This document shows, piece after piece, positions 34,218 to 42,659 of a DNA stretch of 64,000 nucleotides (the first letter of the stretch is position 1; every line of letters starts with the position of its first letter). The DNA is from Lachnoclostridium sp. An118 (lineage in GTDB: Bacteria; Bacillota; Clostridia; Lachnospirales; Lachnospiraceae), in the NCBI RefSeq assembly GCF_002160985.1, contig NZ_NFLQ01000017.1, positions 1 through 64,000 of the forward strand. The letters run 5' to 3'. The notes under the pieces were generated by a model. It worked only from the letters and a program-made list of their open reading frames with translations, searched no databases and had not been told where the DNA came from. The position numbers and the translations under genes were made by a program.

Positions 34218-34223
34218 TATAAT
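34218..34223 (+). promoter_or_regulatory. -10 box for purC
   Basis: TATAAT preceded by TGT, 52 bp before the purC start. No clear -35 box is seen. I looked for a purine riboswitch or PurR box between 34061 and 34274 and found neither. Confidence 0.5.
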
Positions 34224-34274
34224 CTCTTTAGCATCAACAGAGCATAGAAATATCATAGAAATGAGGTATTGAAT

Positions 34275-35135
34275 ATGAAGCCAATCAAAGAAGGAAAAGT
34301 ACGCGAGATCTACGACAACGGCGACAGCCTGATCATGGTCGCGACAGACCGCATCAGCTGTTTTGATGTGATCCTAAAAAATGAAGTGACCAAGAAGGGC
34401 ACCGTGCTGACACAGATGTCCAAATTCTGGTTCAATATGACCCAGGACATCCTGCCCAACCACATGATATCCACAGACGTAAAGGACATGCCGGAGTTCT
34501 TCCAGCAGCCCAGATTTGACGGCAACAGCATGATGTGCCGCAAGCTGGAGATGCTCCCCATCGAGTGCATCGTCCGGGGCTACATCACAGGAAGCGGCTG
34601 GGCCAGCTACCAGAAGGACGGCACTGTGTGCGGCATCAAGCTGCCTGAGGGCCTGAAGGAGTCCGACAAGCTGCCTGAGCCCATCTACACACCGTCCACA
34701 AAGGCGGAGATCGGCGACCACGACGAGAACATTTCCTACGAGCAGAGCGTTGCCCACCTGGAGAAATATTTCCCGGGAAAAGGCGAGGAGTACGCAGCCC
34801 GTCTCCGTGACTGCACCATCGCCCTCTACAAGAAATGCGCTGACTACGCACTGTCAAAGGGCATCATCATCGCGGACACCAAGTTCGAATTCGGCCTGGA
34901 CGAGGAAGGCAACATCGTCCTGGGCGACGAGATGCTGACACCGGACAGCTCCCGCTTCTGGCCCGCAGAGGGGTATGAGCCGGGACACGGACAGCCCTCT
35001 TTTGACAAGCAGTTTGCCCGCGACTGGCTGAAGGCCAACCCGGACAACGACTGGACTCTGCCGGACGACATCGTGCAGAAGACCATTGACAAATATCTGC
35101 AGGCATACGAGATGCTGACAGGGGAGAAGCTGTAG
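34275..35135 (+). CDS. purC: SAICAR synthetase (phosphoribosylaminoimidazole-succinocarboxamide synthase)
   Basis: The enzyme joins aspartate to CAIR using ATP in de novo purine synthesis. The 286-residue length and motifs are typical of the longer PurC type: KEGKVREIYDNGDSLIMVAT, DRISCFDVILKNEV, ECIVRGYITGSGW, IADTKFEFGLDEEGNI and DEMLTPDSSRFWP. The ATG at 34275 follows GAGG with 8 bases; a TTG two codons earlier is less likely. It is monocistronic here, with its own terminator, not within a pur cluster. Confidence 0.95.
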   Translation: MKPIKEGKVREIYDNGDSLIMVATDRISCFDVILKNEVTKKGTVLTQMSKFWFNMTQDILPNHMISTDVKDMPEFFQQPRFDGNSMMCRKLEMLPIECIVRGYITGSGWASYQKDGTVCGIKLPEGLKESDKLPEPIYTPSTKAEIGDHDENISYEQSVAHLEKYFPGKGEEYAARLRDCTIALYKKCADYALSKGIIIADTKFEFGLDEEGNIVLGDEMLTPDSSRFWPAEGYEPGHGQPSFDKQFARDWLKANPDNDWTLPDDIVQKTIDKYLQAYEMLTGEKL

Positions 35136-35164
35136 ACGGGTTTTTCCATTAAACAGACCATAGA

Positions 35165-35210
35165 AAAAGGGAACTCACAGGTCATTCCCAACCTGGGGGC
35201 TCCCTTTTTT
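35165..35210 (+). terminator. Terminator of purC
   Basis: AAAGGGA...CAGGT and ACCTG...TCCCTTT form an interrupted stem followed by TTT, 30 bp after the stop. Confidence 0.8.
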
Positions 35211-35245
35211 ATCTCCTTATATCCGCACTGTTCGCCTATATCGTT

Positions 35246-35818
35246 CTACTCTTCTATATCGTAAATCTTACAGTCCTTTCCGAACAGCGTGTCGCTGAGA
35301 CTGATCTTCCGGATAAGGGTAATGCGCCTGGCCATGACCTCCGGAGGCTCCGGGTCGCTGCTCATGATCCACTCAACAGCCGTCTGTATGGAGGCGATAG
35401 AATGGTACTTTGTAGCAAAAAGCTGCTCCCTCGACAGGGGCTTCCCGCCATTGTGGTATGTATGCCACCGAATGTCATAGTCCACTACAAACCACAGCAT
35501 AAAGTCCATCAGACAGTTCTGCTCCCGGATGGCGCATGCCTGTTTGAGGAAATTCCGGTAGGCATCTATGTTTCTGTAAAAACTCAGCGTGTTCTCATAG
35601 TATGTAAAATCGGGGTCATTGTTCAGGAAATTCCCCAGCACCTTGTGTTCATAGATCCACTGGATCAGGTCGTTTTTGTCTTTAAATCGATTGTAGAAGG
35701 TCTGCCTGCTGACACCTGTCTTTTTCAGCAGATCCTTGACTGTAATGGAGGCAAGGGGCTTTTCCGTGCACAGCTCCAGCATGGCCTCCGCCAGCATATT
35801 GTGAATATCGATCGCCAT
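35246..35818 (-). CDS. TetR-family regulator, divergent to the flavoenzyme operon
   Basis: This 190-residue repressor has the helix-turn-helix TVKDLLKKTGVSRQTFYNRF near residues 25-45 and a helical ligand domain resembling the DhaS-type TetR C-terminal family (NNDPDFTYYENTLSFYRNI). GGAAG precedes the ATG. It is transcribed away from the OYE-MFS-ADH operon with 266 bp between, where two perfect palindromes lie. The natural reading is that it represses that operon and is released by the operon's substrate. Confidence 0.88.
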   Translation of the reverse strand: MAIDIHNMLAEAMLELCTEKPLASITVKDLLKKTGVSRQTFYNRFKDKNDLIQWIYEHKVLGNFLNNDPDFTYYENTLSFYRNIDAYRNFLKQACAIREQNCLMDFMLWFVVDYDIRWHTYHNGGKPLSREQLFATKYHSIASIQTAVEWIMSSDPEPPEVMARRITLIRKISLSDTLFGKDCKIYDIEE

Positions 35819-35911
35819 ATTACATCACTTCCCGGTTCTCTGCTTCCTTTTTCTTTTGTGACTATTCTATCACATCGCACCGCATATTTCCCCGAAAAAA
35901 GCAGTTATTTT

Positions 35912-35946
35912 TTGACATTTTCAGGTAAATTGTCTACATATAGACA
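35912..35946 (+). promoter_or_regulatory. Promoter with overlapping palindromic operator
   Basis: TTGACA (35912-35917) and TACATA (35935-35940) are 17 bp apart. The palindrome TGTCTA-CATA-TAGACA (35931-35946) covers the -10 box, a classic TetR repression layout. Confidence 0.65.
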
Positions 35947-35989
35947 TCTACTCCCCGTCTGCCTGTCCACAGATAAAACAGTGCCGTGT

Positions 35990-36003
35990 ATCTGTATACA
36001 GAT
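35990..36003 (+). promoter_or_regulatory. Second palindrome in the TetR-OYE intergenic region
   Basis: ATCTGTATACAGAT is a perfect 14-bp palindrome, 82 bp before the flavoenzyme start. Its TCTRTA core is similar to the first site, so both may bind the TetR protein. Confidence 0.5.
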
Positions 36004-36084
36004 GACAGCTCCCTGTTTATCAATTGTAAAACCCCTCCTTATTTGCCATAATTTTAACAAACAAATCCGAAGGAGGAAATTTAA

Positions 36085-38025
36085 ATGCAAGAGAGGAAAT
36101 TATTTACACCTGTAAAAATCGGTCCTATGGAAATAAAGAACCGGTTTGTCATGCCTGCCATGGGAACCAACCTGGCCCTTCACAGCGGCGAGGCGGGCGA
36201 TGAACTGATCTCCTACTACACCGAGAGGGCCAGGGGCGGCTTCGGGCTTTTGATACTGGAATGCTGTGCGGTCCGCTACGACGGAAGATCCCTGGTCAAT
36301 GAATGCGGACTCTGGGATGACTCGCTGATCCCCAGCTACGAAAGGCTGACCGGCTCCGTTCACAGAGAAGGGGCAAAGATCGCGGTCCAGCTGCGGCACT
36401 GCGGACGGGAGACAGAAGAAAAATACACCGGCGGCGTTCCTGTCCTGGCTCCCTCGAAGGTTCCCTGTCCCTCCTGCCAGTCCATGCCCCGGGAGATGAC
36501 AACAGAAGAGGTATACGAGATGGTGCAGGCCTTCGGAGACGCTGCGGCGAGAGGCAAAAAGGCCGGCTTTGACGCAGTGGAGCTCCACGCCTCCCACGGC
36601 TATCTCATCGCTCAGTTCCTGTCCGGGCACGCCAACAAAAGGACGGATGAATTCGGAGGCTCCCTCCACAACCGGATGCGCTTTCTCCGCCTTGTGCTGC
36701 GGGATATCCGAAAAAAAGCGGGAGACGATTTCCCTGTCATTGTCAGGATCAGCGGCTCTGAGATGATCACAGGCGGACGGGAAGTAGAGGAGACAAAAGC
36801 TGTCTGTCAGATGTGCGAGGAGGAAGGCGCGGCAGCCATCCATGTCAGCATCTCCACTTACGGAAGCCTGGCTTACTGTATCGGCTCCACCTATCTGGCT
36901 CCCGGCTATGAGACAGAGGCCGCAGCCAGGGTCAAGAGCTCCGTGCGCATCCCGGTCATCACGGTTGGAAGGTATACGGATCCGGAGATCGCGGAGGCTG
37001 CCATTAGAGACGGAAGCGCCGACATGGTGGCCTTTGGGCGCCAGTCCATAGCTGACCCCCATTTCCCGGAGAAGGTAGAAGCCGGGGACTACGACTCTGT
37101 CATTCCCTGCATCAGCTGCGGGCAGGGCTGCATCATGCATCTTTTTTCCGACGAGCCCATAAGCTGCGTAGTCAATCCCTTCAACAGCACGGAAGAGTCC
37201 TACATCTCCAATAAGACCGAGCATGCCAGGCACGTCCTTGTCGCAGGTGGCGGACCGGGAGGCCTGATGGCTGCCTGGATCCTGGCAGCCAGAGGCCACA
37301 GGGTAGACCTGGCCGAGCGTGAGGATTACCTTGGAGGCGCTTTTCTGCCGGCCGCCTATCCACCCTCCAAGAGCCCTATAGCCAAGATGATCGGCTACAA
37401 TATCCGGCAGTGCAGGAAATATGGAGTCAACATCATGACCGGCAACGAGCTGACCACTGAAAAGATAAAAGAAATCCATCCCGATGTATTGGTCATTGCG
37501 ACCGGGAGCACAAACCTGACCCCGCCCATCAAGGGACTGGACAGCGCCGGCGTGCTGAACCCCTGCGATGTCCTTCTCGGCAAGGCCGTCACCGGGCACA
37601 GAGTCCTGGTGGCAGGAGGAGGCCTGATCGGAGCGGAGACAGCTGATTTTCTGGCAGAGCAGGGCCGGGAGGTAACGGTCATCGAGATGAAACCGGAGAT
37701 TGCAGCAGACCTGGATCCCTACGCAAAGCCCATGCTTCTCAGAGAGCTGAAGGACCACGATGTGACCCTTCTGACAAATGCAGCTATTCAGGAATTCCTG
37801 ACCGACGGCGTCACATACAGCAATCTGGAAGAGGAAAGCGGGACCGTTCGCACGCTGAATGGCTTTGACAGCGTTGTCCTGGCTCTGGGCACAAGAAACT
37901 ACAATCCCTTCGGCCAGGAGTTCCAGGAACTGGCCGACGAGGTATACGTCATCGGGGATGCAAAAAAGGCCGGAAAAGTGTACGCAGCCACTCACGAAGC
38001 AGTAGATGTGGCCATGCGCATCTGA
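36085..38025 (+). CDS. NADH:flavin oxidoreductase, FadH/BaiCD-like, with 4Fe-4S
   Basis: This 646-residue cytosolic enzyme has an N-terminal old-yellow-enzyme barrel (FTPVKIGPMEIKNRFVMPAM, HASHGYLIAQFLSGHANKR), an iron-sulphur site in CISCGQGC and a later ISCVVNPF, and a C-terminal FAD/NAD module (VAGGGPGGLMAAWILAARG, VAGGGLIGAETADFLAEQG). The architecture is that of 2,4-dienoyl-CoA reductase FadH and of BaiCD/BaiH, which reduce conjugated enones including bile-acid intermediates. AAGGAGG precedes the ATG. It is the first gene of a three-gene operon with a transporter and an alcohol dehydrogenase. The substrate is unknown; an enone carried in by the MFS protein is likely. Confidence 0.9.
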   Translation: MQERKLFTPVKIGPMEIKNRFVMPAMGTNLALHSGEAGDELISYYTERARGGFGLLILECCAVRYDGRSLVNECGLWDDSLIPSYERLTGSVHREGAKIAVQLRHCGRETEEKYTGGVPVLAPSKVPCPSCQSMPREMTTEEVYEMVQAFGDAAARGKKAGFDAVELHASHGYLIAQFLSGHANKRTDEFGGSLHNRMRFLRLVLRDIRKKAGDDFPVIVRISGSEMITGGREVEETKAVCQMCEEEGAAAIHVSISTYGSLAYCIGSTYLAPGYETEAAARVKSSVRIPVITVGRYTDPEIAEAAIRDGSADMVAFGRQSIADPHFPEKVEAGDYDSVIPCISCGQGCIMHLFSDEPISCVVNPFNSTEESYISNKTEHARHVLVAGGGPGGLMAAWILAARGHRVDLAEREDYLGGAFLPAAYPPSKSPIAKMIGYNIRQCRKYGVNIMTGNELTTEKIKEIHPDVLVIATGSTNLTPPIKGLDSAGVLNPCDVLLGKAVTGHRVLVAGGGLIGAETADFLAEQGREVTVIEMKPEIAADLDPYAKPMLLRELKDHDVTLLTNAAIQEFLTDGVTYSNLEEESGTVRTLNGFDSVVLALGTRNYNPFGQEFQELADEVYVIGDAKKAGKVYAATHEAVDVAMRI

Positions 38026-38065
38026 CAGCCCGCCTGTCAGTCTGAGCGGAGGAGGAATTTTTATT

Positions 38066-39286
38066 ATGAACAATACCAACCAAAAAAGAAGAAACTTTAT
38101 CAGCGTTCTGGCAGTGTATTTTGCCGCAAATGTCATTTTCATCATGAGCCCTGCCATGAATTCCATTGCCACGGAACTTTACCCGGACATAGCCTACGGC
38201 ACTGTGCTTCTGCTGTCCACTATCTCATCCCTTTTCATGATCCCGGGATCCCTGGCAGCCGGCGCTGTCCTCGGGAAGCAGGTAGGATTTAAACAGATGG
38301 CCGTAGTCTCTCTCGGTGGGACCATCATCGCCGGCGTCCTGCCGTATTTTATCACAAATTTTACCGCAGTCCTTATACTGCGCATCATCGTAGGTTTCTG
38401 CATCGGTCTGGGATTTCCGCTGCAGAGCACTCTTGCCCTGAAGCTTTTTGATGACAGCGAGCGCCCCGGCGTCCTGGGAAAAGCCACCGTGGCCATGTCC
38501 GCCGGCTCTATCATCTATATGCTTGTATCCGGAGCCGTCTGCGACATCAGCGCATCCTATGTCTGGCTCGTCCACGGCATCCTGATCATACCGCTGATCC
38601 TGGTCCTCATCTTTTTGAAGGAACCGGAAAAAAATGAAACCGAACAGAGTATACAAGGCAGTGCAGCGGACAGCTCACAGAACAGCCCCGGCGAAAAGCT
38701 TCCCCTTATGGCAGCCTTCGCCTCTGCCATGTTTATGATCGTGTTTTTCGCCTTCTACCCAATACTTTTGAACATGTCCGCCATTGTGGACCAGGAGGGG
38801 CTCGGCACAGCTGCCGTGACAGGGATCATCTCCTCCCTGTTTACCATCGGTAACGCCATCGCCGGAGTAATCTTCGCAGGCGTATACAAAGCCGCAGGGC
38901 GCTTCACGATCCCCGTCGGGCTTGTGCTCTGGGCCGCGGGAACAGCCATTTTCAGCTTCGGCCACAATCTGCCCATGATCGTCATCGGTGTGGTCGTGTG
39001 CGGGATTGCCGTGCAGATCGTCTGGCCTGGGACGATCAACAGCTTTGCCGGCTATGTCCCGCCGTCAAAACAGAGCATGGCCTCCGCCCTCTTTGTCAGC
39101 GGCATGAATTTAGGCTGCTTTCTCACCAGCTTTTACATCACAGGAGTTGCTGACCTGACGGGAAATGCAGACCCAAGGCTCCCCTGTCAGATCGGACTTG
39201 TCATTGTCATTATATTTGCAGTCATCTGGTCCATAGCAGAGCTGGACCACAACAAAAAGACAGCGTCCACAAAAGACGCCAGATAA
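38066..39286 (+). CDS. MFS transporter
   Basis: This 406-residue protein has about 12 hydrophobic segments with a charged central loop (EPEKNETEQSIQGSAADSSQ). The loop after helix 2 is GAVLGKQVGFKQM, the degenerate MFS signature. The ATG at 38066 follows GGAGGAGG, and an upstream in-frame extension overlaps the flavoenzyme gene without a ribosome site. Between a BaiCD-like reductase and a dehydrogenase it should import the substrate or export the product of that pathway. Confidence 0.9.
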   Translation: MNNTNQKRRNFISVLAVYFAANVIFIMSPAMNSIATELYPDIAYGTVLLLSTISSLFMIPGSLAAGAVLGKQVGFKQMAVVSLGGTIIAGVLPYFITNFTAVLILRIIVGFCIGLGFPLQSTLALKLFDDSERPGVLGKATVAMSAGSIIYMLVSGAVCDISASYVWLVHGILIIPLILVLIFLKEPEKNETEQSIQGSAADSSQNSPGEKLPLMAAFASAMFMIVFFAFYPILLNMSAIVDQEGLGTAAVTGIISSLFTIGNAIAGVIFAGVYKAAGRFTIPVGLVLWAAGTAIFSFGHNLPMIVIGVVVCGIAVQIVWPGTINSFAGYVPPSKQSMASALFVSGMNLGCFLTSFYITGVADLTGNADPRLPCQIGLVIVIIFAVIWSIAELDHNKKTASTKDAR

Positions 39287-39307
39287 AACAAACAGGAGGA
39301 TTTCACT

Positions 39308-40489
39308 ATGAAGATCAATAACTTTGTCTACTGCAACCCTACAAAAATCTATTTCGGAGACCAGCAGCTCTCCCACCTTGCAGAGGAGGTCAAAAAGCAC
39401 GGGGACAAGGCTCTCCTCGTCTACGGAGGCGGCTCCATCAAGAAAAACGGTCTCTATGACAGGATCATGTCCATCCTCTCCGGAGCAGGCATCGAGACAG
39501 CAGAGTGCAGCGGTATCGAGCCCAATCCGCAGTACACCTCGGTCAACCGGGCTGCAAAAATATGCAGGGATGCCGGGTGTCAGGTGGTGATCGCCGTGGG
39601 AGGCGGCTCTGTCATCGACGCTTCCAAGGTGGTCGCCCAGGCAGCCTTTTACGAGGGAGACTGCTGGGATCTGGTGACCAAAAAAGTGGACGAGCCCCGG
39701 GCTCTCCCCCTCATCGCAGTCCCCACCATGGCATCTGCCGGCTCAGAGAACGACGCCTGGGCTGTCATCTCCAATGCGGACACAAACGAGAAGCTGGATC
39801 CCTGGCACGCCGGCTACCAGCCCACCGCTGCCTTCATCGACCCCTCCATCACCTACACGGTGAGCCCCTACCAGACAGCAGTCGGAGCGGCGGATATTTT
39901 CTCCCACATCGTGGAAATCCGCTATTTCCTGAAGGACCCCAAGATTGAATTTGTGAGCGAAATGATGGAGGTGATGGCTGCCAACACAGTAAAATATGGA
40001 GCCATTGCCGTGAAAGACCCGAACAACACGGAGGCCCGCCAGAACCTGTCCTGGCTGTCGGCCATGATCACCGGCGGCATCATGGATATGGGCGGTATCC
40101 AGGACATGGCGCTCCACATGACAGAGTACGGCATTGCCGCCTTCTATGAAATCCCCCACGGCCACGGCATCGCCATCCTCTTCCCCAGATGGATGCAGTA
40201 TGTCTTAAGCGAAGAGACGGCTCCTGTCTTTTACCATTTCGGTCAGAAATGCTTTGGCATCCCTTCCGGACTTGGGGATACGGAGGGTGCGCAAAAGACC
40301 ATCGATGCCCTGAGCCACTGGCTGTATGAGGAGCTGGGGCTTGAGAGCAGGCTTTCCGCCTTCGGCGTCACAGAGGACCGTCTCCACGATATGGCGGTGA
40401 AAGCTACCGGGAACCACGGCGGCATCCTCCACAGCATAACAGACCTGACAACAGATGATGTAGAGCACATTTTCAAGATGTGTCTGTAA
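39308..40489 (+). CDS. Iron-containing alcohol dehydrogenase, butanol-dehydrogenase-like
   Basis: This 393-residue enzyme resembles the YqhD/BdhA group, which reduces aldehydes with NAD(P)H. The cofactor loop is AVGGGSVIDASKVVA. Metal ligands are retained: Asp and His in GAADIFSHIVEIRYF, and the His pair 14 residues apart in ALHMTEYGIAAFYEIPHGHG. It begins 21 bp after the MFS stop behind AGGAGG, so it is the third gene of the operon. With the enone reductase upstream it could act on a carbonyl or alcohol of the same compound. Confidence 0.9.
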   Translation: MKINNFVYCNPTKIYFGDQQLSHLAEEVKKHGDKALLVYGGGSIKKNGLYDRIMSILSGAGIETAECSGIEPNPQYTSVNRAAKICRDAGCQVVIAVGGGSVIDASKVVAQAAFYEGDCWDLVTKKVDEPRALPLIAVPTMASAGSENDAWAVISNADTNEKLDPWHAGYQPTAAFIDPSITYTVSPYQTAVGAADIFSHIVEIRYFLKDPKIEFVSEMMEVMAANTVKYGAIAVKDPNNTEARQNLSWLSAMITGGIMDMGGIQDMALHMTEYGIAAFYEIPHGHGIAILFPRWMQYVLSEETAPVFYHFGQKCFGIPSGLGDTEGAQKTIDALSHWLYEELGLESRLSAFGVTEDRLHDMAVKATGNHGGILHSITDLTTDDVEHIFKMCL

Positions 40490-40599
40490 TACCTCCGCTT
40501 TCCTTCTGGAAATGTAAGGAAGTGTAACTTTGTCACAGAAATCCTTTTGCCTTTTCTGTACAATACAGTTACAACATTTACAGAAGGGATGGAGATATC

Positions 40600-40896
40600 A
40601 TGAAAGTGAAGCTGGATAAACGTCTGACCGACCACATGAAGGAGAAGGGACACCGCCACATCCTGCTCAGCCCCCATGTGTGCTCCACATGAGGCGGCCC
40701 GATGCTGAACATATCAGCAAGGTTTGCTGATCCGGATGAAGCGGCCGCCCTGAAAGCAAATGGTTTCCAGAGCTTCGCCCACGATTTTGGCGAGGTCCTG
40801 ATCTACCGGGAGCCGCTGCGCACGGCTGACACCGTGACCCTCGGTCTCTCCCGCTTTTTTAAGAAGATCACTGTAGACGGGATTTATTCCACATAA
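40600..40896 (+). CDS. Probable selenoprotein, CC/Se-motif type, Sec at codon 31
   Basis: ATG at 40600 has GGAG five bases upstream. The frame runs MKVKLDKRLTDHMKEKG... to HVCST, then TGA at 40690-40692, then GGPMLNISARFADPDEAA and on to TAA at 40896, 98 residues in all. CST-U-GGP matches the Cys-x-x-Sec redox motif of the small CC/Se family, in which other members have Cys at this place. A hairpin with a GGT loop begins 20 nt after the TGA, as a bacterial SECIS should. Codon use and charge are similar on both sides of the TGA, so a nonsense pseudogene is less likely. Role: probably thiol redox or metal handling. SelA, SelB and tRNA-Sec are not in the window. Confidence 0.75.
40690..40731 (+). 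promoter_or_regulatory. UGA codon with SECIS-like hairpin
   Basis: ATCAGCAA (40713-40720) pairs perfectly with TTGCTGAT (40724-40731) around a GGT loop. The loop starts 28 nt after the UGA, inside the 16-37 nt window for bacterial SECIS elements, and has the expected G residues at its start. Confidence 0.7.
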
Positions 40897-40900
40897 CACA

Positions 40901-40965
40901 AAAGGAGCAGAGCCCCTTAAGAACCTTGTCCTCACAGGTTCCCGGAGAGCGCTGCTCCTTTTTCT
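40901..40965. terminator. Bidirectional terminator
   Basis: AAAGGAGCAG (40901-40910) pairs with CTGCTCCTTT (40952-40961), with an inner GAACCT/AGGTTC stem. It separates the selenoprotein gene from the convergent kinase fusion. Confidence 0.8.
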
Positions 40966-40970
40966 TTCTA

Positions 40971-42593
40971 CTATCTTGTATACTTTTCCACGAGCTCCTG
41001 CATGCGGTCGAACTGCTGCTCCATCTCGTCCACCAGGCGGAACTGCGTCCTGGCCCGCACCAGATTGTGCTCCGGATAATCCGTCTTGAAGTAGGTATCC
41101 CCCTGGAGATAATCTGTCAGGAAGCGGATGCCGCACTCCAGCGTCATGAGCCGGGCGCCCCAGGGAAGGCTCTTTATCTCCGCCTCAGTCAGGACGTCCT
41201 TCGTCTCCTCCAGATACCCCTTCACATACAGCTCATAGAGGGAAATGTCAAAATGCATGAGGTCCAGGTTGGGCTCGTCCTCCTCTGCCGTGGCGGCTCC
41301 AAAGCGGATGGAGTCACCAAAGTCATTGGCCGCAAGCCCCGGCATGATCGTGTCCAGGTCGATGATGCACAGCCCCTTCCCCGTCTTCTCATCAAAGAGG
41401 ATGTTGTTCAGCTTTGTGTCATTGTGGGTCACCCGCAGGGGCAGGATACCCGCGTCCTGCTGCTCCACCAGCACACCGCAGTCCTTCTCCCTGGCCAGCG
41501 CGAAATCAATCTCCGGCCGGCAGGAGGCGGCACGGTTTTTCAGGTCCCTCTTCAGGGCGACCTGGAAGGCGCCGAACCGCTTTACCGTGTTGTGGAAATC
41601 CGGGATCGTCTCATTTAATTTTGAAGCCGGATAGTCGCAAAGCTGCTTCAGGAAATGGCCGAAGCTGCTGCCGGACTGGTAGAACTGCTCCGGCTCCTCC
41701 ACAAGCTGGTAGCAGACAGAGTCCGGGATGAAGTTGTAGCATCTCCAGGGCTCTCCCTCGCTGTCCTCAAAGTAGTTGCATCCGCTCTTTGTCTTGATAT
41801 AGGAGAGAGTCTCCCTGTCCGGGTCTCCGCCCTCCCTGCGGATCACGTTTCTCAGATACTCTGTCACGCCGAAGATGTTGTCCATGACCCCGGCCGGATC
41901 CTTGAACACATTGCTGTTTACCCTCTGCAGGACGTAGGACAGCTCGTCCCCCTCCCGCCCCGGCATATACACGGCGTAGGTCTCATTGATATGGCCGGCT
42001 CCAAAGGGCTTCACATAGCTGCACCGGTTCCCAAAGCCAAAGGCGTAGATGGCATCCTCCAGATTCCTGTCCTCCACGCCGTCAATCTTCCTTCTGGTGG
42101 AGAAGATCACTTCTCCGGCCTCCACCTTCACCTTTGACGCAATGCGGCAGTTCGCCTTCACCACGCTCCCCAGGCCGATGTGGGCGCCCCTCTCCACGTA
42201 GGAGTCGTGGTCCACCACAGCGCCGCTGTTGATGAGGACTCCGTGCTCCACCACGGTGTGGGTGTTGACAATAGCCCTCTGCATAATAAAGCTCCCTTTG
42301 CCGACAGATGCGCTGGGGCTTACCACCGCCGACGGATGGATGATGGCCGGCACATCGTACCCTGCCTCCATCAGCTTCTCCGTCCAGTGGAGGCGCATAT
42401 TGTTGTCCCCCAGGGCTGCCACGGCCGTGTCGTACTGCCCAAGAAAGCTCTCATAGTCACAGCACTTTCCCACTACATCCGGGTCTCTCACCGCGTCGTC
42501 AAGAAACACTGCCTTCTCGTATCCCAGAAGCTTTGCGGTCTCCTGGATCATATGGCCAAATCCGCCGGCCCCAAGTATCAGTAAATCTTTCAT
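40971..42593 (-). CDS. Fusion: PglD/NeuD-like acyltransferase plus NahK-like sugar kinase
   Basis: This 540-residue protein joins two enzymes. Residues 1-195 are a PglD/NeuD-type sugar acyltransferase: a Rossmann start MKDLLILGAGGFGHMIQETA and hexapeptide coils with VVSPSASVGKGSFIM and INSGAVVDHDSYVERGAHIG. The rest is an aminoglycoside-phosphotransferase-fold kinase closest to N-acetylhexosamine 1-kinase: FGAGHINETYAVYMPG, catalytic RVTHNDTKLNNILFD and metal-binding CIIDLDTIMPG. It may acylate and phosphorylate amino-sugars for nucleotide-sugar synthesis or host glycan salvage. ATG at 42593 is preceded by GGAAAAGAG. The gene has no operon partner. Confidence 0.85.
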   Translation of the reverse strand: MKDLLILGAGGFGHMIQETAKLLGYEKAVFLDDAVRDPDVVGKCCDYESFLGQYDTAVAALGDNNMRLHWTEKLMEAGYDVPAIIHPSAVVSPSASVGKGSFIMQRAIVNTHTVVEHGVLINSGAVVDHDSYVERGAHIGLGSVVKANCRIASKVKVEAGEVIFSTRRKIDGVEDRNLEDAIYAFGFGNRCSYVKPFGAGHINETYAVYMPGREGDELSYVLQRVNSNVFKDPAGVMDNIFGVTEYLRNVIRREGGDPDRETLSYIKTKSGCNYFEDSEGEPWRCYNFIPDSVCYQLVEEPEQFYQSGSSFGHFLKQLCDYPASKLNETIPDFHNTVKRFGAFQVALKRDLKNRAASCRPEIDFALAREKDCGVLVEQQDAGILPLRVTHNDTKLNNILFDEKTGKGLCIIDLDTIMPGLAANDFGDSIRFGAATAEEDEPNLDLMHFDISLYELYVKGYLEETKDVLTEAEIKSLPWGARLMTLECGIRFLTDYLQGDTYFKTDYPEHNLVRARTQFRLVDEMEQQFDRMQELVEKYTR

Positions 42594-42659
42594 GCTCTTT
42601 TCCGCAGGAGAACACACCGTTTCTCCTGTCCCCTTTCTTTCGTTGTCAGATAGACAGTA

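Noticed and set aside
34061-34274. Possible purine riboswitch before purC
   Set aside because: Neither the conserved loop sequences of the purine aptamer nor a PurR box are present.
36100-38172. 690-codon minus-strand frame over the flavoenzyme gene
   Set aside because: The plus-strand protein has complete barrel, Fe-S and FAD motifs; the antisense product shows none.
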